Source: an uncultured Bacteroidia bacterium (lineage in GTDB: Bacteria > Bacteroidota > Bacteroidia > Bacteroidales > Prolixibacteraceae). From it: a stretch of 64,000 nucleotides of DNA. The stretch's first letter is position 1. Each line of letters starts with the position of its first letter. Under the pieces are notes generated by a model. It was not told where the DNA came from and made no database searches. It saw only the letters and a list, made by a program, of their open reading frames with translations. The stretch spans positions 1 through 64,000 of the forward strand of contig CAIVMQ010000034.1 of assembly GCA_903907075.1 (NCBI GenBank), written 5' to 3'. The translations under genes and the position numbers were made by a program. This document shows positions 35,365 through 44,849 of the stretch, in pieces.

Positions 35365-37407
35365 TTAAAACCTCCAATTGAGTAATCCTCTTAATTCTGT
35401 GCGATGATCTCCCAGAGTTAAATCATTTCCAGAACCCCACGAAGATGCCCCATTGTGAATGGTATATCCGATTTTAAAATAGGCCGTTAGTCGCCTTGAA
35501 GGACTCCATTTAAGATTAAGGTATAACCGATGGCCGCGACCATGAAACTCGGGTATAGAAAAGCTATAGAGCAGATCGTTCTCGAACGTATAGATCCTGG
35601 AATTATACCCTTGTGTATTAAACCAGGCATATCTAACCCACATTTTAATTTTGTGCCATGGTGTATATATGAAATCCTGAAAAGCCAGATATCCCTTCTC
35701 CTTAAGGTTATTAAAGCCATATCCTGAATATTCAAATCGTGTTCGAAACATCAACTTATCCGATAAAAGATAATCAGTTTGAATTCTGAATTTATTGGTT
35801 ACCTGATCATAATCAGAGGGTATTCGGCTCTTACCTTCACCCTTTTGCGGTTTAGATTCATACTTTTCTTTTATAAGAACGGAGAACCTGCGTGTTAAAG
35901 AGAGAATTACCTGAACCATGTAATCAGAGCCGCTAGAAGGGGCCATCGTGCTATAAGTAAGCCAAGGGAAATGGTAGATATCCACATAACCAAAAATCTT
36001 TACTTTGGGAAGTGGAGTGATCATAATACCGGTGTATAAACCAGTCTCATTTTTATTCCCGGAACCCTCAGAGAGTGAGTTGCCATAGAAGGAATTAAAT
36101 CCAGGATCAAAATAACGAAAATATGCAGATAAGCTAATCTGAGGATGAACATGCCAAACCACTCCTTGAACACCACCCGGCTTCCCATTCTTAGAGATCC
36201 CGAAATCACCAAAATATTGAGTATGTGGCATCGCTAACTGATAATCAAGACCAACATTCAGATTATCACTCCCTGAAAAACTTTTAGCTTTATAGGGTGA
36301 TGACCCTCTACTCATTGGCAGGTTAAACTGCTGGAAAGCAAATAGGGCCCCAATGCGAAACCGATGATATTTCAACTCACCATAACCTCCATATAATTGT
36401 TCATTAAGGCTTCTCTTATCCTCAATCTCAGAGAGCGTTCTGTGATATCCAGATGTCTGAAGTGACGTAAAATAACGGCTACCCGTCACCGGGTCATTAA
36501 GAACATTGGCATCGCGGTTTTTCGACGAATAAAAAACGACCAACTTAAAAGGGCCATGACCAATTTCTGTTGAAATACCTCTGAGAAAACGATTTTCGTC
36601 GGCTGAAGTATTGGGCCTAATGGTCTGACCAAATTTTAAAATTCCCATTGTATTTGCAGATTTCCCTAGCCCTCCTCCTCCACCAAAATTTAATCCCTGA
36701 CCAATACGAATGGAGTAATCGCCAAGAGTAACTTGCTGAATTATACCTTTACCTTTATAGACCATAAATCCGGAATAAAAGTCACTCGCTAAGCTGTTAG
36801 CACCTCTAAATAGTGATTCACCGGCATCGTTATCAAAGAGTAACCCCATAACAACCTTTTCAGAAAGCTCAAGATGATACCGGGCAAAGCATGAAACGGG
36901 AGGGCCCGGATATAGTGCATCTTTATTGGCTGTTGTAGAGCGATAACCTATCGATTCAGGGAAAGAGCTCTTAACCCTGGTGATTAAATTATTTCGAATA
37001 CTCTTAGCTGCACTACCCAAAGAATCGGCAGGAATATCAAAAGTTATAAATGGTGTTAAAGAGGTAACTACATCATCTGTAAACCCTTCAACGGCAACTA
37101 ATTCGTAAGAAGAGACAAAGAACCCATAACTCTTTCTGTAGTTAATAATATTTTGAACCTGTCTGAAATCAAGCATATTTAATTGATTGAGCTCCTCGGC
37201 TGTAGCACTGTTAATATTTAGGGGATGCTCACTATTTGTAGTCATATCCTCAAGTATTTCAGAATTATCAATTGCCAACTCTTCCGATTCAGATATCGAC
37301 TCGATGGCTTGTTCTAGTTGAATCTCCTTTTGATCTTCAAGGATTTGTGAGAAAGCAGAAAGATAAAAAAAGTTAAGGATCATAAAAGACCAAGCTAATT
37401 TATTCAT
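35365..37407 (-). CDS. Helix-hairpin-helix plus outer-membrane beta-barrel protein
   Basis: A 680-residue secreted protein. It has a signal peptide (1-20), an acidic region (about 28-55, rich in E and D), and a ComEA-like helix-hairpin-helix pair at about 62-120 (LNINSATAEELNQLNMLDF, then YELVAVEGFTDDVVTSLTPF). A long beta-rich region follows, with alternating aromatic strands ending in RF, typical of outer-membrane barrels. The architecture is widespread in Bacteroidota but its role is not established; DNA uptake is only suggested by the ComEA-like part. It sits 2 nt after the upstream beta-barrel gene, so they form one unit. Confidence 0.78.
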   Translation of the reverse strand: MNKLAWSFMILNFFYLSAFSQILEDQKEIQLEQAIESISESEELAIDNSEILEDMTTNSEHPLNINSATAEELNQLNMLDFRQVQNIINYRKSYGFFVSSYELVAVEGFTDDVVTSLTPFITFDIPADSLGSAAKSIRNNLITRVKSSFPESIGYRSTTANKDALYPGPPVSCFARYHLELSEKVVMGLLFDNDAGESLFRGANSLASDFYSGFMVYKGKGIIQQVTLGDYSIRIGQGLNFGGGGGLGKSANTMGILKFGQTIRPNTSADENRFLRGISTEIGHGPFKLVVFYSSKNRDANVLNDPVTGSRYFTSLQTSGYHRTLSEIEDKRSLNEQLYGGYGELKYHRFRIGALFAFQQFNLPMSRGSSPYKAKSFSGSDNLNVGLDYQLAMPHTQYFGDFGISKNGKPGGVQGVVWHVHPQISLSAYFRYFDPGFNSFYGNSLSEGSGNKNETGLYTGIMITPLPKVKIFGYVDIYHFPWLTYSTMAPSSGSDYMVQVILSLTRRFSVLIKEKYESKPQKGEGKSRIPSDYDQVTNKFRIQTDYLLSDKLMFRTRFEYSGYGFNNLKEKGYLAFQDFIYTPWHKIKMWVRYAWFNTQGYNSRIYTFENDLLYSFSIPEFHGRGHRLYLNLKWSPSRRLTAYFKIGYTIHNGASSWGSGNDLTLGDHRTELRGLLNWRF

Positions 37408-37409
37408 TT

Positions 37410-38246
37410 TTATCTATTTAATGTCAAGCAAATCGATGGCGTATACCCTAAATTCTGATGGTGAACCAACGCGAAATCGAAGGCAAAAAAGTTAGTTTTA
37501 TACCCAAGGCCTACTGAGTGTCGAATAGGTTTGCCGGAGACACCGCTTCTAAGAAAAAAACGATTTGCAAGTTGGTATTCAATTCCGAAACAGAGTTGAA
37601 AGGGAACTTCAGTGCAATAGTCCAATGCCGTTGAGAGCAAGAAATGGGATGATGGTTTTAAGGAGATACCAGAAGTTATGCGCAGGGGCAGTTTTGCAGT
37701 TAAATTAAGTGATTCAATGGAGGCGCGTGCCGGATTAAAAAGATGAAATCCAAAAAATAGGTTATTCTTAATTTCATAGAGAATTCCCATTTCGATCAAA
37801 AAAGTTCCACGCTGCCTCCCCTGTTCGGGGAAATCGATCATAAAATAGTTAAATTGAATACCTGCCGAAAATGCAGGGCCAAAATTTCTGGCCATTACAA
37901 GTCCCATGCGAGTCTCGTTGTAATTTAGAATGCCTTTTTGCTTAAGGCTGAAACCGAAATTTGCAAGCTTTGCAGGGAGAACAAAGGCTAGACTTTTTTG
38001 AGTATATCCTTTAATCCGAAATGGTTGCTGGTAATCAAGAGCGGTTGAGAGTCGGCTTATCCGCGCCAAAGCAGCCTGATTATTGAAAGCCGAGAAAACT
38101 GAAATCAGTGCGACGGAGCTATTGCCCATTGCAACTTCGCGAGCCCCAATTTGAGTTTCATCTCCAATAGAGTAACCCTTTAAAAGTAGATTGAGAACCA
38201 GAACGAGGGTTAGAAAAGCAGATTTTAAGTGAATTCCCTGCATCAA
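37410..38246 (-). CDS. Outer-membrane beta-barrel protein (PorV/PorQ-like fold)
   Basis: A 278-residue protein with a signal peptide ending near residue 25. It has the GAREVAMGNSSVALISVFSAFNNQAALA opening seen in PorV/PorQ and FadL-like short barrels, then about 12-14 amphipathic strands such as FSAGIQFNYFMIDFP and FFLRSGVSGKPIRHSVGLGYKT. No type IX secretion gene is adjacent, so a T9SS role is unproven. It is the first gene of the pair with the helix-hairpin-helix barrel protein. Confidence 0.65.
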   Translation of the reverse strand: MMQGIHLKSAFLTLVLVLNLLLKGYSIGDETQIGAREVAMGNSSVALISVFSAFNNQAALARISRLSTALDYQQPFRIKGYTQKSLAFVLPAKLANFGFSLKQKGILNYNETRMGLVMARNFGPAFSAGIQFNYFMIDFPEQGRQRGTFLIEMGILYEIKNNLFFGFHLFNPARASIESLNLTAKLPLRITSGISLKPSSHFLLSTALDYCTEVPFQLCFGIEYQLANRFFLRSGVSGKPIRHSVGLGYKTNFFAFDFALVHHQNLGYTPSICLTLNR

Positions 38247-38378
38247 CGCATTTCAAAAGTATCCGTTTCCCTCCTAAGAATGAATATAGATCTGGATTTT
38301 CTTACTCATCAAAAGAGGAGGCAATCTGGTGATTACCTCCTCTCAATTTACGGAAAAATTATTTGGAATATCCGGTTT

Positions 38379-38885
38379 TTAATTGGTTTTAAATGGAAAT
38401 TTAACTTTCGACAATTCGGCGTTAGCCTCAACGATTTTAACTTTTAAACTCTCTTTAAAAGCAATAAGCCGATCCATAATTTCCTGGTCGCCAGAGGCAA
38501 TAATCTGAGCGGCAAGAATTGCAGCATTCCCCGATCCATTAATCGCTACTGTTGCTACTGGAATACCTGGAGGCATCTGAACAATAGCCAGAAGTGAATC
38601 CAAACCATCAAGACTTGCATTTATCGGCACCCCAATAACAGGAAGTGGCGTCATTGCGGCGATAACACCGGGTAAATGAGCAGCCATTCCAGCAGCAGCA
38701 ATGATAACTTTAATTCCCCTACCGTAGGCCCCCTTGGCAAAGCGCTCTACCTCTTCTGGAGTGCGGTGAGCCGATAAAGCATTCATCTCAAATGGAATCT
38801 CAAAATCGTTAAGTATGCGAGCGGCCCCTTCCATAACCGGAAGGTCTGATGTGCTCCCCATGATTATACTAACTTGTGGCTTCAT
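38379..38885 (-). CDS. purE: 5-(carboxyamino)imidazole ribonucleotide mutase (PurE)
   Basis: Converts N5-CAIR to CAIR in purine synthesis. The ATG at 38885 gives 168 residues and the family's start (KPQVSIIMGSTSDLPVM). An ATG 12 codons further upstream would add residues not seen in the family. Catalytic and binding parts are present: GSTSDLP, SAHRTPE (catalytic His), AAAGMAAHLPGVIAAMTPLPVIGVP and LLAIVQMPPGIPVATV. It diverges from hpt, another purine gene, across a region with a strong palindrome. Confidence 0.95.
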   Translation of the reverse strand: MKPQVSIIMGSTSDLPVMEGAARILNDFEIPFEMNALSAHRTPEEVERFAKGAYGRGIKVIIAAAGMAAHLPGVIAAMTPLPVIGVPINASLDGLDSLLAIVQMPPGIPVATVAINGSGNAAILAAQIIASGDQEIMDRLIAFKESLKVKIVEANAELSKVKFPFKTN

Positions 38886-39232
38886 GTAAATAATAATTAG
38901 ATTAACATAACTTAAATACAAATTTTAAACAGGGGAAAAATTAACGTGTTACAAACCCTTAGATTTGTTCTTTAAATCGAATACGAGGCTAACTTTTATG
39001 ATAAAAGTTAGCCTTATGTTACACTTTAAATCCCTATTTTTGCGATACAAAAATAAGCTTTTTTACACAAGAGAAGTGAATTGCTCAATCATCTCCAAAT
39101 ATTTTTAAATGGAAATAAAAGAATCCCTATCTTTGCACGCTTAATTCAGACGGCACAAATAGAGATCGAATTATATTATGCTAAATATCAGAGGATTATT
39201 AAATTTCTCTTTCTGGGAATAATAAGAATTAA
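38886..39232. promoter_or_regulatory. Divergent purE-hpt control region
   Basis: 347 bases without a gene. It holds a perfect 13-bp inverted repeat with a 3-nt centre at 38986-39014 and two -7 elements facing hpt: TATTTTTGC at 39035-39043 and TATCTTTGC at 39128-39136. The second has a TTTA at 39104-39107 at the right spacing for -33. Because both genes read away from it, the palindrome is not a terminator for either. Confidence 0.55.
39128..39136 (+). promoter_or_regulatory. Proximal -7 element of the hpt operon
   Basis: TATCTTTGC is a full match to TAnnTTTGC, with TTTA 20 nt upstream as a likely -33. It lies 96 nt before the hpt start. A second -7 element is 93 nt further upstream, suggesting tandem promoters. 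Confidence 0.55.
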
Positions 39233-39775
39233 ATGAACCGCATAAAGCTTTGGGATAAAGAGTTTGAGATCTCGTTGAAATATTCAGACATTAATCAGGC
39301 GATTAAAGAAATGGCCGAAAAAATGCGAGTTGATCTTCAAGGGAAAGAGACACTTTTTATCTGTATTTTAAATGGGGCTTTTATGTTTGCCTCTGAATTA
39401 ATGAAGGAGCTTGAACTTACGGATGCCGAAATCTCATTTCTAAAGATAACCTCTTATAGTGGCAGTAACTCCTCGGGTGAAATAAAAGAGTTAATTGGTC
39501 TTAACGAAGTTATTACAGGACGAACAGTGGTTGTTCTCGAAGATATTGTCGATACGGGTAATACAATGAAAGAGGTTTATGATCAACTTATTTTCAAGGG
39601 TGCCAGGGAAGTTAAGATTGCAACGCTTTTATTTAAACCGCAGGCATTAAAAGTAGATATTACTCTGGATTATGTTGGTCTTGAAATCCCCAATGACTTT
39701 ATCGTTGGTTTTGGACTTGACTACGACCGCAGAGGGCGTAATTTAAAAGATATTTACACATTGGTTTCAGAATAA
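39233..39775 (+). CDS. hpt: Hypoxanthine phosphoribosyltransferase
   Basis: Purine salvage: transfers phosphoribose from PRPP to hypoxanthine or guanine. The 180-residue type I PRTase has ILNGAFMFASEL near 43, the KITSYSGSNSSGE flexible loop near 80, and the PRPP motif VVVLEDIVDTGNTM near 102-115. The base-contacting C-terminal hood includes PNDFIVGFGLDYDRRGRNLKDIY. The gap to adk is 22 nt, so it is the first gene of an hpt-adk-obgE-PAP2 unit. Confidence 0.95.
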   Translation: MNRIKLWDKEFEISLKYSDINQAIKEMAEKMRVDLQGKETLFICILNGAFMFASELMKELELTDAEISFLKITSYSGSNSSGEIKELIGLNEVITGRTVVVLEDIVDTGNTMKEVYDQLIFKGAREVKIATLLFKPQALKVDITLDYVGLEIPNDFIVGFGLDYDRRGRNLKDIYTLVSE

Positions 39776-39797
39776 TTCAAGATTAAATTTCAATAAA

Positions 39798-40385
39798 ATG
39801 CTTAACTTAGTGTTGTTTGGTCCTCCTGGGGCAGGCAAAGGTACTCAGGCGATTCAGTTAGCCCAAACATTCAATCTGGCACATATTTCCACCGGAGATC
39901 TATTAAGGCAAGAGATTGCAGCCGATACCGAATTAGGGCGTATTACTGCCGAACTTATAGACAAAGGGGAATTAATGCCCGATGATATTGTTATTTCAAT
40001 GATTGAGGCGAAGCTAAAAAAATCAATAGCAACAGCCGGCTTTATCTTTGATGGATTCCCTAGAACAGTGAATCAAGCTCATGCTTTAGACAAATTATTA
40101 ATGAAGCATCATTCTAAAGTATCGGTAATGCTTTGTCTAGTAGTTGAAAAAGAGGAACTTATCAATCGACTTCTCAAGAGAGGTTTAACATCTGGAAGAT
40201 GTGACGATATGGAGACAAAGACAATTGAACATCGGATAGACATTTACAATGAAAAAACGGCTCCGCTAATCAACTACTATGAGAGCCAAGGTAAATACTA
40301 TCCAATCCACGGAAGGGGTACTGTTGAAGAGATCACAGAACAACTCAAAGATACAATTCTAAAGATTAGACAACACCCGGGATAA
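39798..40385 (+). CDS. adk: Adenylate kinase
   Basis: Interconverts AMP plus ATP with two ADP. The 195-residue short-lid form has Walker A FGPPGAGKGTQ (8-18), the AMP-binding STGDLLRQEI segment, FDGFPRTVNQA near 83, and the SGRCDD segment in place of a long zinc-type lid. It is co-transcribed with hpt, which makes IMP and GMP, so the pair serves nucleotide salvage and energy balance. Confidence 0.96.
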   Translation: MLNLVLFGPPGAGKGTQAIQLAQTFNLAHISTGDLLRQEIAADTELGRITAELIDKGELMPDDIVISMIEAKLKKSIATAGFIFDGFPRTVNQAHALDKLLMKHHSKVSVMLCLVVEKEELINRLLKRGLTSGRCDDMETKTIEHRIDIYNEKTAPLINYYESQGKYYPIHGRGTVEEITEQLKDTILKIRQHPG

Positions 40386-40518
40386 ATTCCGAAACAAAAA
40401 AATTTCTTTAAGCCGATAATATCATACCTCTTATCATATTAAAAACAAGTTAGAGATAACTCGTTTTTATTATCTCGATTTAAGAGCGTACCTTTACAGC
40501 TCTTTATACGATTTTAAG

Positions 40519-41505
40519 ATGGATTCGAATTTTGTCGACTATGTAAAAATAATGTGCCGATCGGGACATGGAGGACCTGGCTCTAGGCATTTCAGGCGCG
40601 AGAAATTCTCACCTAAAGGGGGTCCCGACGGTGGAGATGGCGGCCGAGGAGGCCATATCATTCTTCGTGGTAACAAGCAGATGTGGACGCTACTTCACTT
40701 GAAATACAGAAAACATATCATCGCTGAATTTGGAGGATCCGGAGGTAAATCACGCAGTACCGGTAAAGATGGAGAAGATATTTATCTCGATGTTCCACTG
40801 GGAACCATTGCCAAAGATGCCGAGACCGGTGAGGTGCTTTTTGAAATCAACGAGGAGGGCGAAACGGTAATATTGGCAAAGGGAGGTCGTGGTGGACAGG
40901 GAAATACACATTTTAAGTCGCCTACTATGCAGACTCCAAGATTTGCTCAACCCGGCGAAGACTTTGAAGAGGGATGGAAGATTTTGGAGCTTAAAATACT
41001 TGCAGATGTTGGACTTGTAGGATTCCCAAATGCGGGAAAATCAACACTACTATCTAAGGTTTCAGCCGCTAAACCCGAAATTGCAGATTACCCATTTACT
41101 ACGCTCGTTCCGAATTTGGGTATTGTAGCCTATCGGGATAACCAATCATTCATAATGGCCGATATACCAGGAATTATCGAAGGGGCACACGAAGGGAAAG
41201 GGTTAGGACTAAGATTTCTACGACATATTGAGAGAAATTCAATCCTACTATTTTTGATTCCCGCTGACAGCGCAAACCATTATAATGAATACCATATTCT
41301 TTTAAATGAATTAAACCAATTTAATCCTGATTTACTTGACAAACAACGCATTGTTGCTATTTCAAAAAGTGACCTGCTCGATCAGGATCTAATGAACGAT
41401 ATCACAAAAGAGATGAAAGAGATTCCGCATGTTTTTTTCTCATCAATCACAGAACGCGGAATTATGGAATTAAAAGACTTAATTTGGAAATCTATTAATA
41501 CCTAA
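40519..41505 (+). CDS. obgE: GTPase ObgE/CgtA
   Basis: Ribosome-associated GTPase involved in 50S assembly and stress control. The 328-residue protein has the glycine-rich Obg domain (1-157, for example [12 protein letters not shown] and [12 protein letters not shown]). The G domain follows, with G1 [11 protein letters not shown] near 167, switch and G2 in [12 protein letters not shown]3 DIPGI, G4 near SKSD, and G5-like FSSIT. It lacks the C-terminal OCT extension, normal for this phylum. A 133-nt gap with an AT-rich sequence separates it from adk. Confidence 0.95.
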   Translation: MDSNFVDYVKIMCRSGHGGPGSRHFRREKFSPKGGPDGGDGGRGGHIILRGNKQMWTLLHLKYRKHIIAEFGGSGGKSRSTGKDGEDIYLDVPLGTIAKDAETGEVLFEINEEGETVILAKGGRGGQGNTHFKSPTMQTPRFAQPGEDFEEGWKILELKILADVGLVGFPNAGKSTLLSKVSAAKPEIADYPFTTLVPNLGIVAYRDNQSFIMADIPGIIEGAHEGKGLGLRFLRHIERNSILLFLIPADSANHYNEYHILLNELNQFNPDLLDKQRIVAISKSDLLDQDLMNDITKEMKEIPHVFFSSITERGIMELKDLIWKSINT

Positions 41506-41519
41506 GTTAAGATCATATT

Positions 41520-42215
41520 ATGGAAATGATTACAACACTTAAGGGGTGGGACAAAGATCTTTTTCTATTCTTAAATAGTTTCCATTCACCGTTATGGGAT
41601 TATTCCATGACATTATTCACCCTGACCTCAACTTGGATTATCTTTTATGGAGTAATCTTGTTTACCATAGGGAAGAAGTATGATAAAAAATCGCTTTTTA
41701 TTTTTGTTTTTCTAATTTTATTAATTGTTTGTTCCGATCAGTTTGCAGGGGTTCTAAAACATACAATTCAACGCCTACGACCATCTAATGATCCGCTTAT
41801 CAGTCAACTAACCCATGTCTTCTTTGCCAAAGGGGGAGAATACGGATTTGTTTCGGCACACGCAGCCAACACCTTTGCAATTGCAACATTTACCACTCTA
41901 TTGTTTAAAAATAGCCTTTACACCCGCTACATATTTCTATGGGCAATGCTCATTTCATACAGCAGAATCTATTTAGGAGTTCATTATCCCGGAGATGTTC
42001 TTGGCGGGGCAATACTCGGAGTAATAGTCGCATTTGGAATATTTAAGCTACTTATAATCACAGAATACAGATTTAGCCGTGTAAATTTATTTGCACGAAA
42101 CCCAATGAATAACAACGAGGCCATTGGTATCCTGACTACAGCTCTTTTTACCTTGGTTATGGCAATTGGTGTGGTTGCAATTCTACTTCAGAATAACCTT
42201 ATTGGCACCAAGTAG
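41520..42215 (+). CDS. PAP2-family membrane phosphatase
   Basis: A 231-residue inner-membrane protein with about six helices and the three-part phosphatidic-acid phosphatase motif: KHTIQRLRPSND near 80, SAHAANTFA near 112 (SGHA-type) and SRIYLGVHYPGDVLGG near 147-162. Relatives dephosphorylate undecaprenyl pyrophosphate, phosphatidylglycerol phosphate or lipid A. It follows obgE by 14 nt. The substrate is not determinable; undecaprenyl pyrophosphate recycling is a reasonable guess. Confidence 0.88.
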   Translation: MEMITTLKGWDKDLFLFLNSFHSPLWDYSMTLFTLTSTWIIFYGVILFTIGKKYDKKSLFIFVFLILLIVCSDQFAGVLKHTIQRLRPSNDPLISQLTHVFFAKGGEYGFVSAHAANTFAIATFTTLLFKNSLYTRYIFLWAMLISYSRIYLGVHYPGDVLGGAILGVIVAFGIFKLLIITEYRFSRVNLFARNPMNNNEAIGILTTALFTLVMAIGVVAILLQNNLIGTK

Positions 42216-42262
42216 AGGTAAGAAAATCGATTTTTCGCTCTATTTAATTCCGCAAAATACCC

Positions 42263-42517
42263 TTAGCGCAATATTTTTTTTACGGGTTGAACTTTGTCCA
42301 ATGCAGGCCCACGCTTATAGATTATCAATCCGTTCAGGAAGTTGCGTAAGAGCTGATCTCCACAAGGCTTAAAATTTGGATGATCTTCAGCCCTAAAAAA
42401 TGCCCCCAACTCACTCTCTGTAATATTAAAATCGACCAATTTAAGGATTGTAATGATATCGGTATTTTTAAGACTTAGGGCAACACGTAGTTTTTTTAAA
42501 ATATCGTTATTCGTCAT
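42263..42517 (-). CDS. DUF1456 family protein, single-repeat form
   Basis: An 84-residue protein beginning TNNDILKKLRVALSL and continuing with an AFFRAEDHPNFKPCGDQLLRNFLNGLI block, which is the DUF1456 (E. coli YehS) repeat. YehS-type proteins usually carry two such repeats (about 150 residues); here one repeat and a short basic tail (GPALDKVQPVKKILR) remain. It could be a naturally short form or truncated; the intact frame and the family match at the start favour a real gene. Function unknown. Confidence 0.7.
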   Translation of the reverse strand: MTNNDILKKLRVALSLKNTDIITILKLVDFNITESELGAFFRAEDHPNFKPCGDQLLRNFLNGLIIYKRGPALDKVQPVKKILR

Positions 42518-42603
42518 TTATCTAGGATTTAAAGGTGAAATGCAGATCTTTTGAAATGGAATAAACAATACCCTTCCAATTTTACAAAGGTACTAAAAGA
42601 CAT

Positions 42604-42636
42604 AAAAAAAGCCACCTTAAATTTAAGGTGGCTTTT
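42604..42636 (-). terminator. Terminator of glnN
   Basis: A near-complete palindrome (AAAAGCCACCTTAAAT then its mirror) forms a stem of about 14 bp, ending 24 nt past the glnN stop. Read on the minus strand it is followed by a T run (complement of 42604-42610). It could also work on the plus strand. Confidence 0.85.
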
Positions 42637-42659
42637 ATCTTTGTTAGTATACGAACAAA

Positions 42660-44849
42660 CTACTTTGTGAAAAGCAATTCGCGATATTTTGGTAATGGCC
42701 ATAATTCATTGTCCACAACCTCTTCAAGTTTATCGATATGATAACGAACAGAACTTAAAAATGGAGCCACAGTAACTTCGTAAGCATTAGCCTTTTTATG
42801 AGCGTCCTCGATTAAGTTAGCAGCTTTCCTTGCTTCTGTCATGTCAATTACTTGACCCTTAATTGCTGTAATATGACCAGAAATTTTACGGATTAGATCA
42901 AGTCTGGCACCCGCTAATTGTTTGTATTCAGCATCAGAGAAGATCTCTTTTAATCCTTTAACATTTTCAATTAGTGATGTTTGATACTCAATAGCGATAG
43001 GTACAATATGGTTGTTTGCTAAATCTCCCAGAACACGTGATTCGATCTGGATCTTTTTCATGTACTTCTCAAATTCAACTTCAACACGAGCTTCAATTTC
43101 ACCATGAGTATAGATACCTAAATCTTCGAATACTTTAAGTGATTTCTTAGTTAGATAAGCCTCAAGTGCTTTTGGCACACTTTTGATATTCGTTAAACCA
43201 CGACGTTCAGCTTCCACTGCCCACTCTTGGCTATAACCGTTTCCATCGAAACGAACAGCTTTACAGGCGGTAATGTATTTTTTAAGTACTTGGAAGATTG
43301 CCTCATCTTTCTTGATATCTTTTTCAATCAATGCATCGACCTCAGCTTTAAACTGAACAAGCTGATGCGCAACAACTGAGTTTAATGCAATCATTGCAGA
43401 TGCACAGTTAGCAGAAGAGCCTACTGCACGGAACTCAAATCTGTTTCCAGTAAATGCAAATGGAGAGGTACGGTTACGATCGGTGTTATCTAGAAGAATT
43501 TCAGGGATACGACCGATATTTAATTTCAATGAAGTTTTCTCATCTGGAGTCATCTTACGATCATTCACATTGTCTTCTAGAAGATCAAGCATGCGATTAA
43601 CTTCAGTACCTAAGAACGAAGAGATAATTGCAGGCGGAGCCTCATTGGCACCAAGACGGTGAGAGTTGCTCGCAGAAACAATCGATGCACGGAGTAAATC
43701 TTGATTGTCGTACACCGCTTTGATGGTATTGACGACATAAGTCAAGAATTGAAGGTTTGATTTTGGATTCTTTCCAGGAGAGTAAAGATTAACACCAGTA
43801 TTCGTAGAGAGTGACCAGTTATTATGCTTTCCTGAACCGTTTACACCTGCGAAAGGTTTCTCATGCAATAGGACGCAGAAACCATGACGACGAGCAATCT
43901 TGTTCATTAAATCCATGATCAATTGATTGTGATCATTTGCAAGGTTTACCTCTTCAAAGATCGGAGCAAGCTCAAATTGATTAGGAGCAACTTCATTATG
44001 CCGAGTCTTGCAAGGAATACCTAGTTTATAAGCCTCATTTTCAAGGTCTTCCATGAAATTAGCAACTCTATCAGGAATAGATCCAAAATAATGATCTTCA
44101 AGCTGCTGATCTTTTGCTGAAGAGTGTCCCATCAAGGTACGCCCGGTAAGCATAAGATCAGGACGAGCATAATATAATGCTTCATCTATTAAGAAATATT
44201 CTTGTTCCCAGCCAAGGTTAGCACTTACCTGAGTTACATTTTTATCAAAATACTGACAAACATCAACAGCAGCCTTATCAACAGCACTTAACGCTTTTAA
44301 AAGGGGAGCTTTATAATCGAGTGCCTCACCGGTATAAGCAATAAATACAGTTGGAATAGATAACGTAGAACCTACAATAAAGGCAGGAGATGAAACATCC
44401 CAAGCGGTATAACCACGAGCCTCAAAAGTATTCCGTAAACCACCATTTGGGAAAGAAGAAGCATCAGGCTCTTGTTGTGCAAGTAGTTTTCCTGAAAAGT
44501 TTTCAACTACGCCACCTAATTCAGAATGATCAATAAATGCATCATGTTTCTCAGCTGTACCATCAGTCAACGGATGAAACCAGTGCGTGTAATGTGTTGC
44601 ACCATTTTCGATAGCCCATGCTTTCATCCCAATGGCAACTTGATCTGCAATCTTGCGATCAATCGTTGTTCCGTTGTCAATCGCGTCGACAATACCTTTA
44701 TAGGCCTCTTTCGACAAATATTTTTTCATTTTAGGCCTGTCGAAAACCAACATGCCGTAATAATCAGAAATGAGGTTTTCCTCTCTTTTCACCGCAACCG
44801 GCTTTCTGGAACTTAGAGTCTCAAGCGCTTTAAATCTTAATGCTGCCAT
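42660..44849 (-). CDS. glnN: Glutamine synthetase type III
   Basis: Makes glutamine from glutamate, ammonia and ATP. The 729-residue size and motifs are those of GSIII, the form usual in Bacteroidota. They include an N-terminal domain with THYTHWFHPLTDGTAEKHDAF, the NLGWEQEYFLID catalytic segment, KTRHNEVAPNQFELAPIFEE, VNGSGKHNNWSLSTNTG, and NRTSPFAFTGNRFEFRAVGSSAN. The long C-terminal helical part (about 550-720) is family-typical. A possible promoter upstream is ATTG (44924-44927) with TAATTTAGC (44894-44902) on the minus strand. No PII gene is adjacent. Confidence 0.96.
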   Translation of the reverse strand: MAALRFKALETLSSRKPVAVKREENLISDYYGMLVFDRPKMKKYLSKEAYKGIVDAIDNGTTIDRKIADQVAIGMKAWAIENGATHYTHWFHPLTDGTAEKHDAFIDHSELGGVVENFSGKLLAQQEPDASSFPNGGLRNTFEARGYTAWDVSSPAFIVGSTLSIPTVFIAYTGEALDYKAPLLKALSAVDKAAVDVCQYFDKNVTQVSANLGWEQEYFLIDEALYYARPDLMLTGRTLMGHSSAKDQQLEDHYFGSIPDRVANFMEDLENEAYKLGIPCKTRHNEVAPNQFELAPIFEEVNLANDHNQLIMDLMNKIARRHGFCVLLHEKPFAGVNGSGKHNNWSLSTNTGVNLYSPGKNPKSNLQFLTYVVNTIKAVYDNQDLLRASIVSASNSHRLGANEAPPAIISSFLGTEVNRMLDLLEDNVNDRKMTPDEKTSLKLNIGRIPEILLDNTDRNRTSPFAFTGNRFEFRAVGSSANCASAMIALNSVVAHQLVQFKAEVDALIEKDIKKDEAIFQVLKKYITACKAVRFDGNGYSQEWAVEAERRGLTNIKSVPKALEAYLTKKSLKVFEDLGIYTHGEIEARVEVEFEKYMKKIQIESRVLGDLANNHIVPIAIEYQTSLIENVKGLKEIFSDAEYKQLAGARLDLIRKISGHITAIKGQVIDMTEARKAANLIEDAHKKANAYEVTVAPFLSSVRYHIDKLEEVVDNELWPLPKYRELLFTK

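Noticed and set aside
42166-42372. 68-codon plus-strand open frame after the PAP2 gene
   Set aside because: It overlaps the DUF1456 gene on the other strand, which has a family match.
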